From an uncultured Clostridia bacterium (GTDB taxonomy: Bacteria; Bacillota; Clostridia; Christensenellales; Aristaeellaceae), in the NCBI GenBank assembly GCA_934615235.1, contig CAKTTL010000063.1, positions 1 through 16,532 on the forward strand: a stretch of 16,532 nt of DNA, in the 5' to 3' direction. Positions 1-6,954 of this stretch are shown one piece after another. The first letter of the stretch is position 1; every line of letters begins with the position of its first letter. The notes beneath the pieces were generated by a model. It was given only the letters and a program-made list of their open reading frames with translations. It searched no databases and was not told the DNA's origin. The translations under genes were made by a program, and so were the position numbers.

Positions 1-1006
1 GCATAAAGTCGATTCGCGCTACGCCCTTGCAGTCGAGCGCACGGAAAATATCCACCGCCAGCTTTTGAATTTCCTCTGTTTTTTCCTCGCCGATCGGCGC
101 GGGGATTTTCCGTCCCAGCGTTTCCATGCCGCCCGCGGCGCTCTTGCTGCCGCCGGTTTTGCCGCCGCCGTTCTTTCCGCCGTGCAGATATTTTTCATCG
201 AACGTCAGGAATTCGTCCCAGCGCGTCGGCATTTCGCAGACGGACGGGGTTACGTCCTTATCGAAGCCCAGCACAGAGCAGTTCACTTCGACCGGGTTTT
301 CAATGCCCGTCTCAACGATCACGCGGCGGTCGTAGGAGAGCGCCACCTCGATGGATTCGCCCAGCGCCTTCGCGTCCTTCGCGCGCGTGATGCCGATGGA
401 CGAGCCGAGGTTTGCGGGCTTGACGTACACGGGGTAGCGGAGGTTCTCCTCCACGCGCTTTACGACGCTCACTGCGTCCTGCTCCCATTCGTCGCGCGTC
501 AGCCACACATAATCGATGATCGGGAATCCGCAGCCGCGGAACAGCTGCTTCATCGCGATTTTATCCATACCCACGCTCGAGCCGACCAGTCCGGCCGACG
601 TATACGGCACGTTCATCAGTTCCAGCAGGCCCTGCACCGTGCCGTCCTCGCCGTTCATGCCGTGCAGTACGGGCATGGCTACGTCGATGCGTTCGGCTAC
701 GGTCAGCTCGTCTCCGCCGCCGAAAAGGCCCTTTTTCTTCTCGATTGTCAGCAGCGCCCCGGAGCCCGCCGTCACGTCGGGATAAACGCGCGTAATTCCC
801 GGCTTCGCCGGATCGAAATTGCGCAGCGTTTCCAGTTTGCGCAGCGGCGCGCCCGTATACCACGCGCCGTCGCGCGCGATATAAACCGGAATCACCTCGT
901 ATTCTTCCGCATTCACCGCGTCCATGCACTGCAGCGCGCTGACAATGGACACGTCGTGCTCGCACGCGCGTCCGCCGAAAATTACCGCAAGGCGAATCTT
1001 TTCCAT
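1..1006 (-). CDS. ddl: D-alanine--D-alanine ligase, C-terminus cut by window edge
   Basis: This is a cytoplasmic ATP-grasp ligase that joins two D-alanines to give the dipeptide MurF adds to the peptidoglycan precursor. I translated the minus strand from the ATG at 1006. It reads MEKIRLAVIFGGRACEHDVS, the Ddl N-terminal signature, then VLHGMNGEDGTVQG (residues 114-127), PYTSAGLVGSSVGMDK (134-149) and VKPANLGSSIGI (195-206), which bind ATP and D-Ala. The frame stays open to base 2, giving 335 residues and ending in RIDFM. The last few dozen residues, with the usual E-(V/I)-N-T-x-PG metal-binding segment, lie outside the window. A Gly/Lys/Ser-rich insertion occupies residues 275-297, in the loop before the conserved IPAP. 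An AGGAGG at 1018-1023 supports the start. The gene follows murF by 19 nt, so the two are probably co-transcribed. Identity is firm; the end is unseen. Confidence 0.95.
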   Translation of the reverse strand, partial: MEKIRLAVIFGGRACEHDVSIVSALQCMDAVNAEEYEVIPVYIARDGAWYTGAPLRKLETLRNFDPAKPGITRVYPDVTAGSGALLTIEKKKGLFGGGDELTVAERIDVAMPVLHGMNGEDGTVQGLLELMNVPYTSAGLVGSSVGMDKIAMKQLFRGCGFPIIDYVWLTRDEWEQDAVSVVKRVEENLRYPVYVKPANLGSSIGITRAKDAKALGESIEVALSYDRRVIVETGIENPVEVNCSVLGFDKDVTPSVCEMPTRWDEFLTFDEKYLHGGKNGGGKTGGSKSAAGGMETLGRKIPAPIGEEKTEEIQKLAVDIFRALDCKGVARIDFM

Positions 1007-1025
1007 TTTTGAAGCTGCCTCCTGT

Positions 1026-2573
1026 TTATTCCTGATAGTTATCCGGCAAATCGTTTTCGTAAAGCACCACGTCGCCGGGCTGCAGCATGCCGCCGAGCAG
1101 CCGCGTGCTCTCGTCGAGCGAGGCGACGACGTGCAGGTTCTCCTCGCCGAAGCCCTTCGCGCGCAGCCCTTCGGCGATCGGCGCGGTATGCCGTCTGCCG
1201 ACCAGCACGGCGATATCGGCCGCTTCGGCGATCTGCTCGCCGAGCGCGCGGTTGCACGCCGCTTCCTTCGCGCCCATCTCCACAAAGCCGGGCGTAACGA
1301 CGATCTTTCGCCCGCCCGCGAAGGAACGGAGCACGTCCATCGCGCCCTTCGCGCCGACGGGATTGGCGTTGAACGCGTCGTCGATGACGGTCACGCCGCC
1401 GGGCGAGGAAAGCAGCTGCAGGCGATGCTCGACGGGCTGCGTCTTCGACGCGCCGCGCGCGATCGTTTCCAGATCCAGGCCGATCACGCGGGCCGCCGTA
1501 CAGGCCAGCAGCAGGTTATCGATATTATGCGCGCCCAGCAGGCGCGTCTGGCAGGGCGTCTCGTTTTCGCCGTCGCACAGCAGGAAGCGGCTGCCCCACG
1601 GCCCGACCTCGACGTTCTTCGCGAACAGGCCGAGCCCTTCGTGGTGCGCGCCGGAGAGGTGTTTGGGCGCGGTGCATTTGCGGTAAAGCGCCTCGCACAG
1701 GCCGTCGTCCGAGGCGAAAACCATCGCGCCGTCCTCCGGAATGGCGCGGGCAAGCTCGAACTTTTCCCGGCAGATGTTCTCCTGCGAGCGGAACGTTTCC
1801 AGATGCTGCGGGCCGACGGAGGTAAGCAGGCCGTATTTAGGCTTTACGAGCTTGCACAGGAGCTTTATATCCCCCATATGCCGCGCGCCCATTTCAGCGA
1901 TGAACACCTGATGGTCGGGCAGCAGCCGTTCGCGGATGATGCGGGTAACGCCCATGGAAGTGTTGAAACTGCCGGGCGTGGCCAGCACGCGGTATTTTTC
2001 GCCGAGGATGGTCGCGAGCATGAACTTCGTGCTCGTCTTGCCGTAGCTGCCGGTGATGCCGATGCGGATCAGATCCGGCCGCGCCTTCAGCCGCCTGCGC
2101 GCGTCGCGCATATACAGGCGCTGGATCAGCTTTTCCAGCGGCAGCGCCGCAAGCGCCGCCGCAGCCAGCCACACCGGCGCAAGCGCCGGCAGCAGCAGCG
2201 GAAGCGCCAGCGCGCGCGTGCCGTAGAGCAGCCCCGCCGAAAGCGCCAGGCAGACCGCCGCCATGAAGCCGATCAGCCGCTTCACGCGCACGGTGATCAC
2301 CAGCGGTTTTTTCGCCTTCACGCGCCGCTGCAGGACGTATGCGATCGCCGCGGCGACAATTTCCGCCGCGTAAGCGGCCCAGAACCCCAGAAAGCTCGCC
2401 GCCATGCCGGCCGCCGTCACGCATACGCCGGGCAGAAACGCGCGCAGAAAATTCCGCTTGAGCGTGCGGTAATACCCGCCGAACTGATAGCTTTCCAGCT
2501 GGTAATACTGCAGCGAAACGCGCGCGCAGAGCATCGTGGCGAAAGCGGCCAGAACCGCAAACAAAATCAGCAT
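1026..2573 (-). CDS. murF: Membrane-anchored MurF-type UDP-MurNAc-tripeptide--D-Ala-D-Ala ligase
   Basis: The product is a Mur ligase of 515 residues, longer than the roughly 450 of classical MurF. It probably adds D-Ala-D-Ala to UDP-MurNAc-tripeptide using ATP. The first 150 residues are hydrophobic, with about four or five likely membrane segments (about 1-18, 46-80, 100-118 and 121-145) separated by basic stretches. The catalytic part follows: the P-loop GITGSYGKTSTK (172-183), FIAEMGARHMGD (224-235), LGAHNIDNLLLA (346-357) in the central domain, and DDAFNANPVGAKGAMDVL (398-415) plus ENDLPDNYQE at the C-terminus, both MurF hallmarks. A GGGGGG ribosome-binding site (2579-2584) precedes the ATG. 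The start overlaps the hydrolase stop by 7 nt, implying translational coupling, and ddl lies 19 nt downstream. That neighbour supports MurF over MurE or MurT. The membrane domain would hold the step at the membrane, where lipid I is made; this is inferred. Confidence 0.9.
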   Translation of the reverse strand: MLILFAVLAAFATMLCARVSLQYYQLESYQFGGYYRTLKRNFLRAFLPGVCVTAAGMAASFLGFWAAYAAEIVAAAIAYVLQRRVKAKKPLVITVRVKRLIGFMAAVCLALSAGLLYGTRALALPLLLPALAPVWLAAAALAALPLEKLIQRLYMRDARRRLKARPDLIRIGITGSYGKTSTKFMLATILGEKYRVLATPGSFNTSMGVTRIIRERLLPDHQVFIAEMGARHMGDIKLLCKLVKPKYGLLTSVGPQHLETFRSQENICREKFELARAIPEDGAMVFASDDGLCEALYRKCTAPKHLSGAHHEGLGLFAKNVEVGPWGSRFLLCDGENETPCQTRLLGAHNIDNLLLACTAARVIGLDLETIARGASKTQPVEHRLQLLSSPGGVTVIDDAFNANPVGAKGAMDVLRSFAGGRKIVVTPGFVEMGAKEAACNRALGEQIAEAADIAVLVGRRHTAPIAEGLRAKGFGEENLHVVASLDESTRLLGGMLQPGDVVLYENDLPDNYQE

Positions 2574-3355
2574 GCTGTCCCCCCATAGAGATACTGTTCG
2601 AGCACCTGGCAGAAGAAGCCGAGCTGCTCAAGGAAAGCGAAATGCGAGCCGCCCTTGAGTTCCACCAGCGCGCAATCGGGGATCGACTGCTCCATCACGC
2701 GCCCCATCCACAGGGGCGTTTCGGCGTCGTTCGTGCCCCAAAGCAGCAGCGTCGGCGCTTTCACCTGGCAGAGCCGGTCGGTCAGGTCGGTCGAAACGAG
2801 CTTGACGAAGGTCTTTCGCATCTCCGCGTCCAGTGCATTATAGTCGGGCGAACCGTATTTTTTTCGGAGCGCTTCGCGCATTTTTTCCGGGAGCGGGCCG
2901 AGCAGCTTCAGTTTATCGAGCGAATCGGCGAACGCGCGCAGGCACTTATATTCCTCCGAGCGCTTCTTCTGCGCCTCGGTGGGCCGGCCCTTCAGGCCCG
3001 CCGCGCCGGTCAGCGCGAGCTTGCCCACAAGCTCCGGATGCTCGATGGCCAGCGTCAGCGCGATGCGCCCGCCGTGCGAATGGCCTACCACGTCGCAGCC
3101 CTCGATGTGCAGCGCGCGGATGAGCGCCGCCACCTGCTCGCTGAACTCGTGCGCACCCCACGGCTCGGGCGGCCGCCCGCTCTGTCCGTGCGCGGGGAAA
3201 TCGATCACCGTCACGCGGCTATGGCGCGCAAGGCGGTCGGTCACCGCCTTCCAGGTTTCAATGGAACAGCCCCAGCCGTGCAGAAGCAGCACGTCCGGTT
3301 TTCCCTCGCCGTATTGTTCGAAATGGAGCTTCGCTCCGCACAGGTCCAAAAACAT
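2567..3355 (-). CDS. Alpha/beta hydrolase
   Basis: This is a 262-residue soluble alpha/beta-hydrolase-fold protein with no signal peptide. An oxyanion-hole motif LLLHGWG (23-29) is followed by the nucleophile elbow GHSHGG (91-96, Ser93), an acid in LLWGTND (204-210, Asp210) and the base in GGSHF (235-239, His238), so a Ser-Asp-His triad is complete. Residues 120-185 form a charged helical cap. The frame could extend upstream to 3481, but the ATG at 3355 has a GGGAGG ribosome-binding site 6 nt upstream (3362-3367), and the extension would run through the divergent T-box promoter, so I use 3355. It is first in the leftward group and overlaps murF by 7 nt. Its own promoter is weak by eye: TATACT on the minus strand at 3381-3386 with a poor -35. 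The substrate is unknown; esterase or carboxylic-ester hydrolase is a family-level guess. The link to wall synthesis rests only on position. Confidence 0.88.
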   Translation of the reverse strand: MFLDLCGAKLHFEQYGEGKPDVLLLHGWGCSIETWKAVTDRLARHSRVTVIDFPAHGQSGRPPEPWGAHEFSEQVAALIRALHIEGCDVVGHSHGGRIALTLAIEHPELVGKLALTGAAGLKGRPTEAQKKRSEEYKCLRAFADSLDKLKLLGPLPEKMREALRKKYGSPDYNALDAEMRKTFVKLVSTDLTDRLCQVKAPTLLLWGTNDAETPLWMGRVMEQSIPDCALVELKGGSHFAFLEQLGFFCQVLEQYLYGGTAC

Positions 3356-3444
3356 CGAATTCCTCCCAGTCTGAAGTAATAGTATAACCGATTTCTGCCA
3401 AAAAGAAAAGAGAGAACGGCCCACGGGCGGAAATATGCTTTTTC

Positions 3445-3473
3445 TTGACAACCGCGCTTCCTGCCGGTATAAT
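3445..3473 (+). promoter_or_regulatory. Consensus sigma-A promoter of the T-box operon
   Basis: TTGACA at 3445-3450 and TATAAT at 3468-3473 are separated by exactly 17 bp. This is a perfect match to the vegetative consensus. Transcription would begin near 3480, directly at the start of the T-box leader. Such a strong promoter fits an operon whose output is set by leader attenuation and not by initiation. It lies back to back with the weaker leftward promoter region of the hydrolase-murF-ddl group. Confidence 0.9.
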
Positions 3474-3480
3474 ACCCTCA

Positions 3481-3740
3481 TTGCGATGATGGGAACCAGT
3501 ACGCGGTTTTCGCCGTCTCAGAGAGGTCCCGGCCGGTGCGAGGGGCTGACGGAATCCCGCCGAATACATCCCGGAGCGTGTGCGTGAAGCCCGCGATGCG
3601 GCGGGTGCGTAGCGCATGCCGGTGCGCCGGATACAGCGCGGCATGAGGGCGTTCTCCCGCGCGGAGCGCGCCGAATGGAAGTGGTACAGCGTTTTACAGC
3701 GCCTTCCCGTTCTTGAGGACGGAAAGGCGCTTTTCTTTTG
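3481..3740 (+). promoter_or_regulatory. T-box leader, tyrosine specifier (UAC)
   Basis: This untranslated leader senses uncharged tRNA-Tyr and controls transcription of the aminotransferase-tyrS-yigZ operon. Stem I elements appear in order: AGAGAG bulge (3520-3525), apical loop GGTGCGAG (3535-3542), and on the 3' strand CGAATACATC (3561-3570), whose TAC at 3565-3567 sits in the specifier position and reads tyrosine. The antiterminator is also visible: GGAAG (3677-3681) pairs with CTTCC (3703-3707), with a bulge starting TGGT (3682-3685) that can pair with the tRNA ACCA end, then GCG (3689-3691) pairs with CGC (3700-3702). The T-box core reads GTGGTACAGCG instead of the commoner GGTGGNACCGCG form, but every pairing holds. 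The antiterminator 3' strand is the 5' strand of the terminator, so the two folds exclude each other. A tyrosyl-tRNA synthetase gene downstream agrees with the specifier. Confidence 0.9.
3699..3739 (+). terminator. T-box-controlled intrinsic terminator
   Basis: GCGCCTT (3699-3705) pairs with AAGGCGC (3724-3730), extended by CCGT/ACGG (3707-3710 with 3719-3722), and is followed by TTTTCTTTT (3731-3739). It is the default fold when tRNA-Tyr is charged. Its 5' arm is shared with the antiterminator. Confidence 0.9.
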
Positions 3741-3756
3741 CGAAAGGAGGAAAACC

Positions 3757-4938
3757 ATGCGTAAACTCGAATTCGCCCGCCGGTTCGACGGCGTGAACGG
3801 CAGCGCCATCCGCGATATTTTCAAGCTTCTCGGCCAGCCGGGCATGATCTCGTTCGCGGGCGGCAACCCCGCCTGGGGCGCGCTGGATAACGAAACGATT
3901 TCCGGCATCGCGCGCGATGTGCTTGCGGGGCCGGACGGCCGCGCCATCCTGCAATACGGCGCGACGGAGGGCTGGAAGCCGCTGCGGGAGGAAACGGCGA
4001 AGTTCCTGCGCAAAGAAGTCAGGCTGGACGTCGCCGAAAGCGAAATCCTGCCCACGACTGGCTCCACGCAGGCGATCGACCTGCTGCTCAAAGCGCTGGT
4101 CAACCCGGGCGATACGGTGCTCGTGGAAGGCCCGTCGTTCCTCGGGAGCCTGCAGGCGATGCGCATCTACGGCGCAAACCTCGTTGAAATTCCGATGGAC
4201 GAGCAGGGCATGGATATGGCCGCGCTCCGGCGCGCCATCGACGAATACCGTCCCCGGATGCTCTACACCATCCCCAACTTTCAGAACCCGACGGGCGTAA
4301 CGCTCGCCGTTGAGCGGCGGAAGAAAATCGCGGCGCTGGCGGCGCAATACGGCTTCGTCGTCGCCGAGGACGATCCGTACCGCGCGCTGCGCTATTCGGG
4401 CGAGCATCTGCCGACGATCTTCTCCTTCGATACCGAAGGGCTCGTCGTCTACCTGACCAGCTTCTCCAAGCTCATCTCCCCCGGCCTTCGCGTCGGCTCG
4501 GCGGTGGTTAAAAATCCCGCGCTGATGCGCAAGCTGGTCGTCGGCAAGCAGAGCACCGATCTGCACACGCCCACGCTCTCGCAGGCCATCGTGGCGGAAT
4601 ATCTCGCCCGCGGGCTGCTGCCCGCCCATATGGCGAAAATTCTCGCCATGTACCGCGAACAGCTGGCGCTGATGCAGCGCGAGCTCGCCGCTCTGCCCGT
4701 TCGGGTCTACCCCACCGAAGGCGGCCTGTTCATCTGGTGCGAGGCGGACGCGCGCGTAAACGCGCTCGAGCTTTTGCAGACGGCCGTGCAAAACCGCGTC
4801 GCATTTGTCCCCGGCACGCATTTCTACGCGCACGGCGGGCATCTCAACACGCTGCGCCTCAACTTTTCCAACAGCACGCCGGAACAGATCGTTCAGGGCG
4901 TGAAAGCACTTCATAAATCCATTCAGGAGGTACGGTAA
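3757..4938 (+). CDS. PLP-dependent aminotransferase, class I/II (LysN/Aro8-like)
   Basis: The product is a fold-type I aminotransferase of 393 residues, of the stand-alone group related to 2-aminoadipate and aromatic aminotransferases and to the catalytic half of MocR regulators. It has ISFAGGNP (31-38) at the N-terminus, TTGSTQAIDLL (100-110) for the PLP phosphate, NPTG (177-180), EDDPY (204-208, with Asp205 and Tyr208 contacting PLP), the Schiff-base lysine in SFSKL (Lys238) and the substrate-carboxylate arginine in LRLNFSN (Arg367). It lacks a GntR-type DNA-binding domain. The frame extends upstream to 3616, but that stretch is the T-box leader. The ATG at 3757 has AGGAGG at 3745-3750. The stop lies 2 nt before tyrS. 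A tyrosine T-box upstream suggests an aromatic substrate, for example transamination to tyrosine or phenylalanine, though the substrate itself cannot be read from the sequence. Confidence 0.92.
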   Translation: MRKLEFARRFDGVNGSAIRDIFKLLGQPGMISFAGGNPAWGALDNETISGIARDVLAGPDGRAILQYGATEGWKPLREETAKFLRKEVRLDVAESEILPTTGSTQAIDLLLKALVNPGDTVLVEGPSFLGSLQAMRIYGANLVEIPMDEQGMDMAALRRAIDEYRPRMLYTIPNFQNPTGVTLAVERRKKIAALAAQYGFVVAEDDPYRALRYSGEHLPTIFSFDTEGLVVYLTSFSKLISPGLRVGSAVVKNPALMRKLVVGKQSTDLHTPTLSQAIVAEYLARGLLPAHMAKILAMYREQLALMQRELAALPVRVYPTEGGLFIWCEADARVNALELLQTAVQNRVAFVPGTHFYAHGGHLNTLRLNFSNSTPEQIVQGVKALHKSIQEVR

Positions 4939-4940
4939 CC

Positions 4941-6164
4941 ATGCATATTCTCGATGTACTCAAGGAGCGCGGATTCATCGCCCAGGTCACGTTTGAGGAC
5001 GAGCTGTACGAGCAGCTCAAGGAGCCGACCACGCTTTACGTCGGCTTCGACCCCACCGCCGACAGCCTGCACATCGGCCATTATATTCCGATTATGGCCA
5101 TGGCGCACATGCAGCGCGCGGGCCATCGCCCCATCGCGCTGATGGGCGGCGGCACCGGCATGATCGGCGACCCGAGCGGCAAGAGCGACATGCGCAAGAT
5201 GCTCACCACCGAGGATATCGATCATAACGTCGCCTGCATCAAAAAGCAGATGAGCCGCTTCCTCGATTTTGGCGAGGGCGGCGCAATCATCGCCAACAAC
5301 GCCGACTGGCTGCGCGATCTGAACTATATCGAGTTCCTGCGCGAAATCGGCAAATACTTCTCCGTCAACCAGATGCTGACGGCGGAATGCTACAGGCAGC
5401 GCCTGGAGCGCGGCCTGACCTTCCTTGAGTTCAACTACATGCTCATGCAGGGCTACGACTTTCTCGAGCTGTTCCGCCGCTACGGCTGCCGGCTGGAAAT
5501 GGGCGGCGACGACCAGTGGAGCAATATGCTCGCCGGCGCGGATCTGATCCGCCGGAAGGAGCAGGAGCGCGCTTTCGCGCTGACGTTCAAGCTGCTGCTC
5601 ACGCACGAGGGCAAGAAGATGGGCAAAACCGAGAAGGGCGCGCTCTGGCTCGATCCGGAAAAGACGACGCCCTACGAGTTCTACCAGTACTGGCGCAACG
5701 TCGACGACGCGGACGTTGAAAAGTGCCTGGGCCTGCTCACGTTCCTGCCGATGGACGAAGTCCGCCGCCTGGGCGCGCTGGAAGGCAGCGAAATCAACGA
5801 AGCGAAAAAGGTGCTCGCCTTTGAAGTGACCAAGCTGGTGCACGGCGAAGAAGAGGCCAGCAAGGCCGCCAGCGCCGCCAGCGCTCTGTTTGGCGGCGGC
5901 GCCATGGCCGGCAGCGTTCCGACAACCGAAATCACCGCCGAGCAGCTTGCCGCCGACGCGCGTCTCACCTCGCTTCTGACGATGGTCGGCATCGCCAAAT
6001 CCAACAGCGCCGCGCGCAAGCTCGTCGAGCAGAACGCGGTCTCCATCAACGATGAAAAGGTGACGGACGTCAATTACGCGCTTCGCGCGGAAGACATCCC
6101 CGCCGACGGCCTGATGATCCGCAGCGGCAAGAAGACGTATCACCGCATCCTGCTGAAGGGCTGA
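4941..6164 (+). CDS. tyrS: Tyrosyl-tRNA synthetase
   Basis: This class I aminoacyl-tRNA synthetase charges tRNA-Tyr with tyrosine in the cytoplasm. At 407 residues it has the usual bacterial TyrS length. The Rossmann catalytic domain carries VGFDPTADSLHIGH with HIGH at 44-47, then GGGTGMIGDPSGKS (69-82), GGDDQWSN (188-195) and the KMSKS-loop equivalent KMGKT (226-230), the form usual in bacterial TyrS. The C-terminal part (about 342-400) is an S4-type RNA-binding domain that grips the tRNA. AGGAGG at 4925-4930 lies inside the end of the aminotransferase gene, 10 nt before the ATG, and the intergenic gap is 2 nt, so the two genes are one transcript. The tyrosine T-box upstream gives a direct feedback loop: low charging of tRNA-Tyr raises synthesis of the enzyme. 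Confidence 0.97.
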   Translation: MHILDVLKERGFIAQVTFEDELYEQLKEPTTLYVGFDPTADSLHIGHYIPIMAMAHMQRAGHRPIALMGGGTGMIGDPSGKSDMRKMLTTEDIDHNVACIKKQMSRFLDFGEGGAIIANNADWLRDLNYIEFLREIGKYFSVNQMLTAECYRQRLERGLTFLEFNYMLMQGYDFLELFRRYGCRLEMGGDDQWSNMLAGADLIRRKEQERAFALTFKLLLTHEGKKMGKTEKGALWLDPEKTTPYEFYQYWRNVDDADVEKCLGLLTFLPMDEVRRLGALEGSEINEAKKVLAFEVTKLVHGEEEASKAASAASALFGGGAMAGSVPTTEITAEQLAADARLTSLLTMVGIAKSNSAARKLVEQNAVSINDEKVTDVNYALRAEDIPADGLMIRSGKKTYHRILLKG

Positions 6165-6168
6165 TCCG

Positions 6169-6798
6169 ATGCAGGACGGCTACAAGACGCTGGAAAAAGA
6201 AGCGTCCGACAGCTTCATCATCAAAAAATCCCGTTTCACGGGCTACGGAAGTCCGGCGCGCTCCGAGCAGGAGGCGCTGGACTTTCTCGCGCGCATTAAA
6301 GCCGAAACGAAGGACGCGAACCATCACTGCTACGCCTACATCATCGGCCGCAACGCAGGCGTGATGCGCTACTCGGACGACGGCGAACCCGGCGGTACCG
6401 CAGGGCTCCCAATCATCGAAACGATGAAAGCGCGCGGCGTAGTCGACTGTACGGTCGTCGTGACGCGCTGGTTCGGCGGCATTCTCCTCGGCGCGGGCGG
6501 CCTGACGCGCGCATACGTGCAGGGCGCGAAATGCGCGCTCGACGCGGCGCGCGTGGTCACGATGGAGGACAGCGTCCGCTTCTGGGCCGAGGTGCCCTAC
6601 TCGCTGTGGGACCGGCTCGATTACGCGCTGAACAGCATGCCCGTCTGCCGCGAGGGGACGGAATTTTCCGCTCAGGTCACGGCCACGCTCGTTGTGCGCA
6701 AGCGGGACAGGGACGACGTGTTCGCAAAAATCACGGCCGCAACAGAGGGGCGGGCCGAGATGATGGAACTGGAAGAGCTGGTTAAGGGATGGGGATAA
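6169..6798 (+). CDS. yigZ: YigZ / IMPACT family protein
   Basis: The product is 209 residues, the normal size for bacterial YigZ. The N-terminal UPF0029/Impact domain (about 15-125) contains the family signature YSDDGEPGGTAGLPI (68-82) and the conserved stretch VVVTRWFGGILLGAGGLTRAY (96-116). The C-terminal DUF1949-type ferredoxin-like domain spans about 135-200. The biochemical role is not settled; eukaryotic IMPACT restrains the amino-acid-starvation kinase Gcn2, and bacterial members are thought to touch ribosomes or nucleotides. The ATG follows the tyrS stop by 4 nt behind a weak GAAGGG, so translation is probably coupled to tyrS. Residing in a tRNA-Tyr-controlled operon hints at amino-acid or translation stress, but yigZ is widely found next to unrelated genes. 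Confidence 0.9.
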   Translation: MQDGYKTLEKEASDSFIIKKSRFTGYGSPARSEQEALDFLARIKAETKDANHHCYAYIIGRNAGVMRYSDDGEPGGTAGLPIIETMKARGVVDCTVVVTRWFGGILLGAGGLTRAYVQGAKCALDAARVVTMEDSVRFWAEVPYSLWDRLDYALNSMPVCREGTEFSAQVTATLVVRKRDRDDVFAKITAATEGRAEMMELEELVKGWG

Positions 6799-6820
6799 AG
6801 GAACGGAATTTCCTGGCGCA

Positions 6821-6850
6821 GGCATGACTCCCGTCATGCCCGCTTTATTT
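6821..6850 (+). terminator. Terminator of the tyrS operon
   Basis: GGCATGAC (6821-6828) and GTCATGCC (6833-6840) form a perfect 8-bp stem with a TCCC loop, followed by CGCTTTATTTT. It stands 22 nt after the yigZ stop and would end the aminotransferase-tyrS-yigZ transcript. Confidence 0.8.
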
Positions 6851-6870
6851 TCAGCATCAACATACCCAAA

Positions 6871-6912
6871 CAGGCGCCGCCCGGCCGAAGTCGGGCGACG
6901 CCTGCTTTGTTT
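6871..6912. terminator. Second hairpin between convergent genes
   Basis: CAGGCG (6871-6876) pairs with CGCCTG (6899-6904), and GCCCG (6879-6883) with CGGGC (6892-6896), with a 2x2 internal mismatch. On the plus strand the tail is CTTTGTTTC. On the minus strand it is only TTTGGG. It may back up the tyrS-operon terminator or end the oxidoreductase transcript coming from the other side; the orientation is undecided. Confidence 0.55.
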
Positions 6913-6954
6913 CTCCATTCCGTTTGTTCTCTTCCGATTCCGTAATTCTTTATA

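Noticed and set aside
65..1012. Plus-strand open frame of 315 codons at the start of the window
   Set aside because: It lies opposite ddl, whose minus-strand translation carries all the family motifs.
924..2588. Long plus-strand open frame of 554 codons opposite murF
   Set aside because: It is an antisense frame over a clearly recognisable MurF. Its composition is dominated by Arg, Ala, Gln and His, as expected for a GC-rich shadow frame, and no motif was found.
3500..3502. TAC on the 5' side of the T-box Stem I as specifier
   Set aside because: The specifier belongs on the 3' strand of Stem I after the apical loop, where TAC at 3565-3567 sits in the expected context; both would read tyrosine in any case.
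3616..3756. N-terminal extension of the aminotransferase
   Set aside because: The region is the T-box antiterminator and terminator, and a strong AGGAGG supports the ATG at 3757.
3694..4914. Minus-strand open frame of 406 codons
   Set aside because: It is antisense to the aminotransferase and has no recognisable domains; the minus-strand frame at 4923-6143 opposite tyrS is rejected for the same reason.
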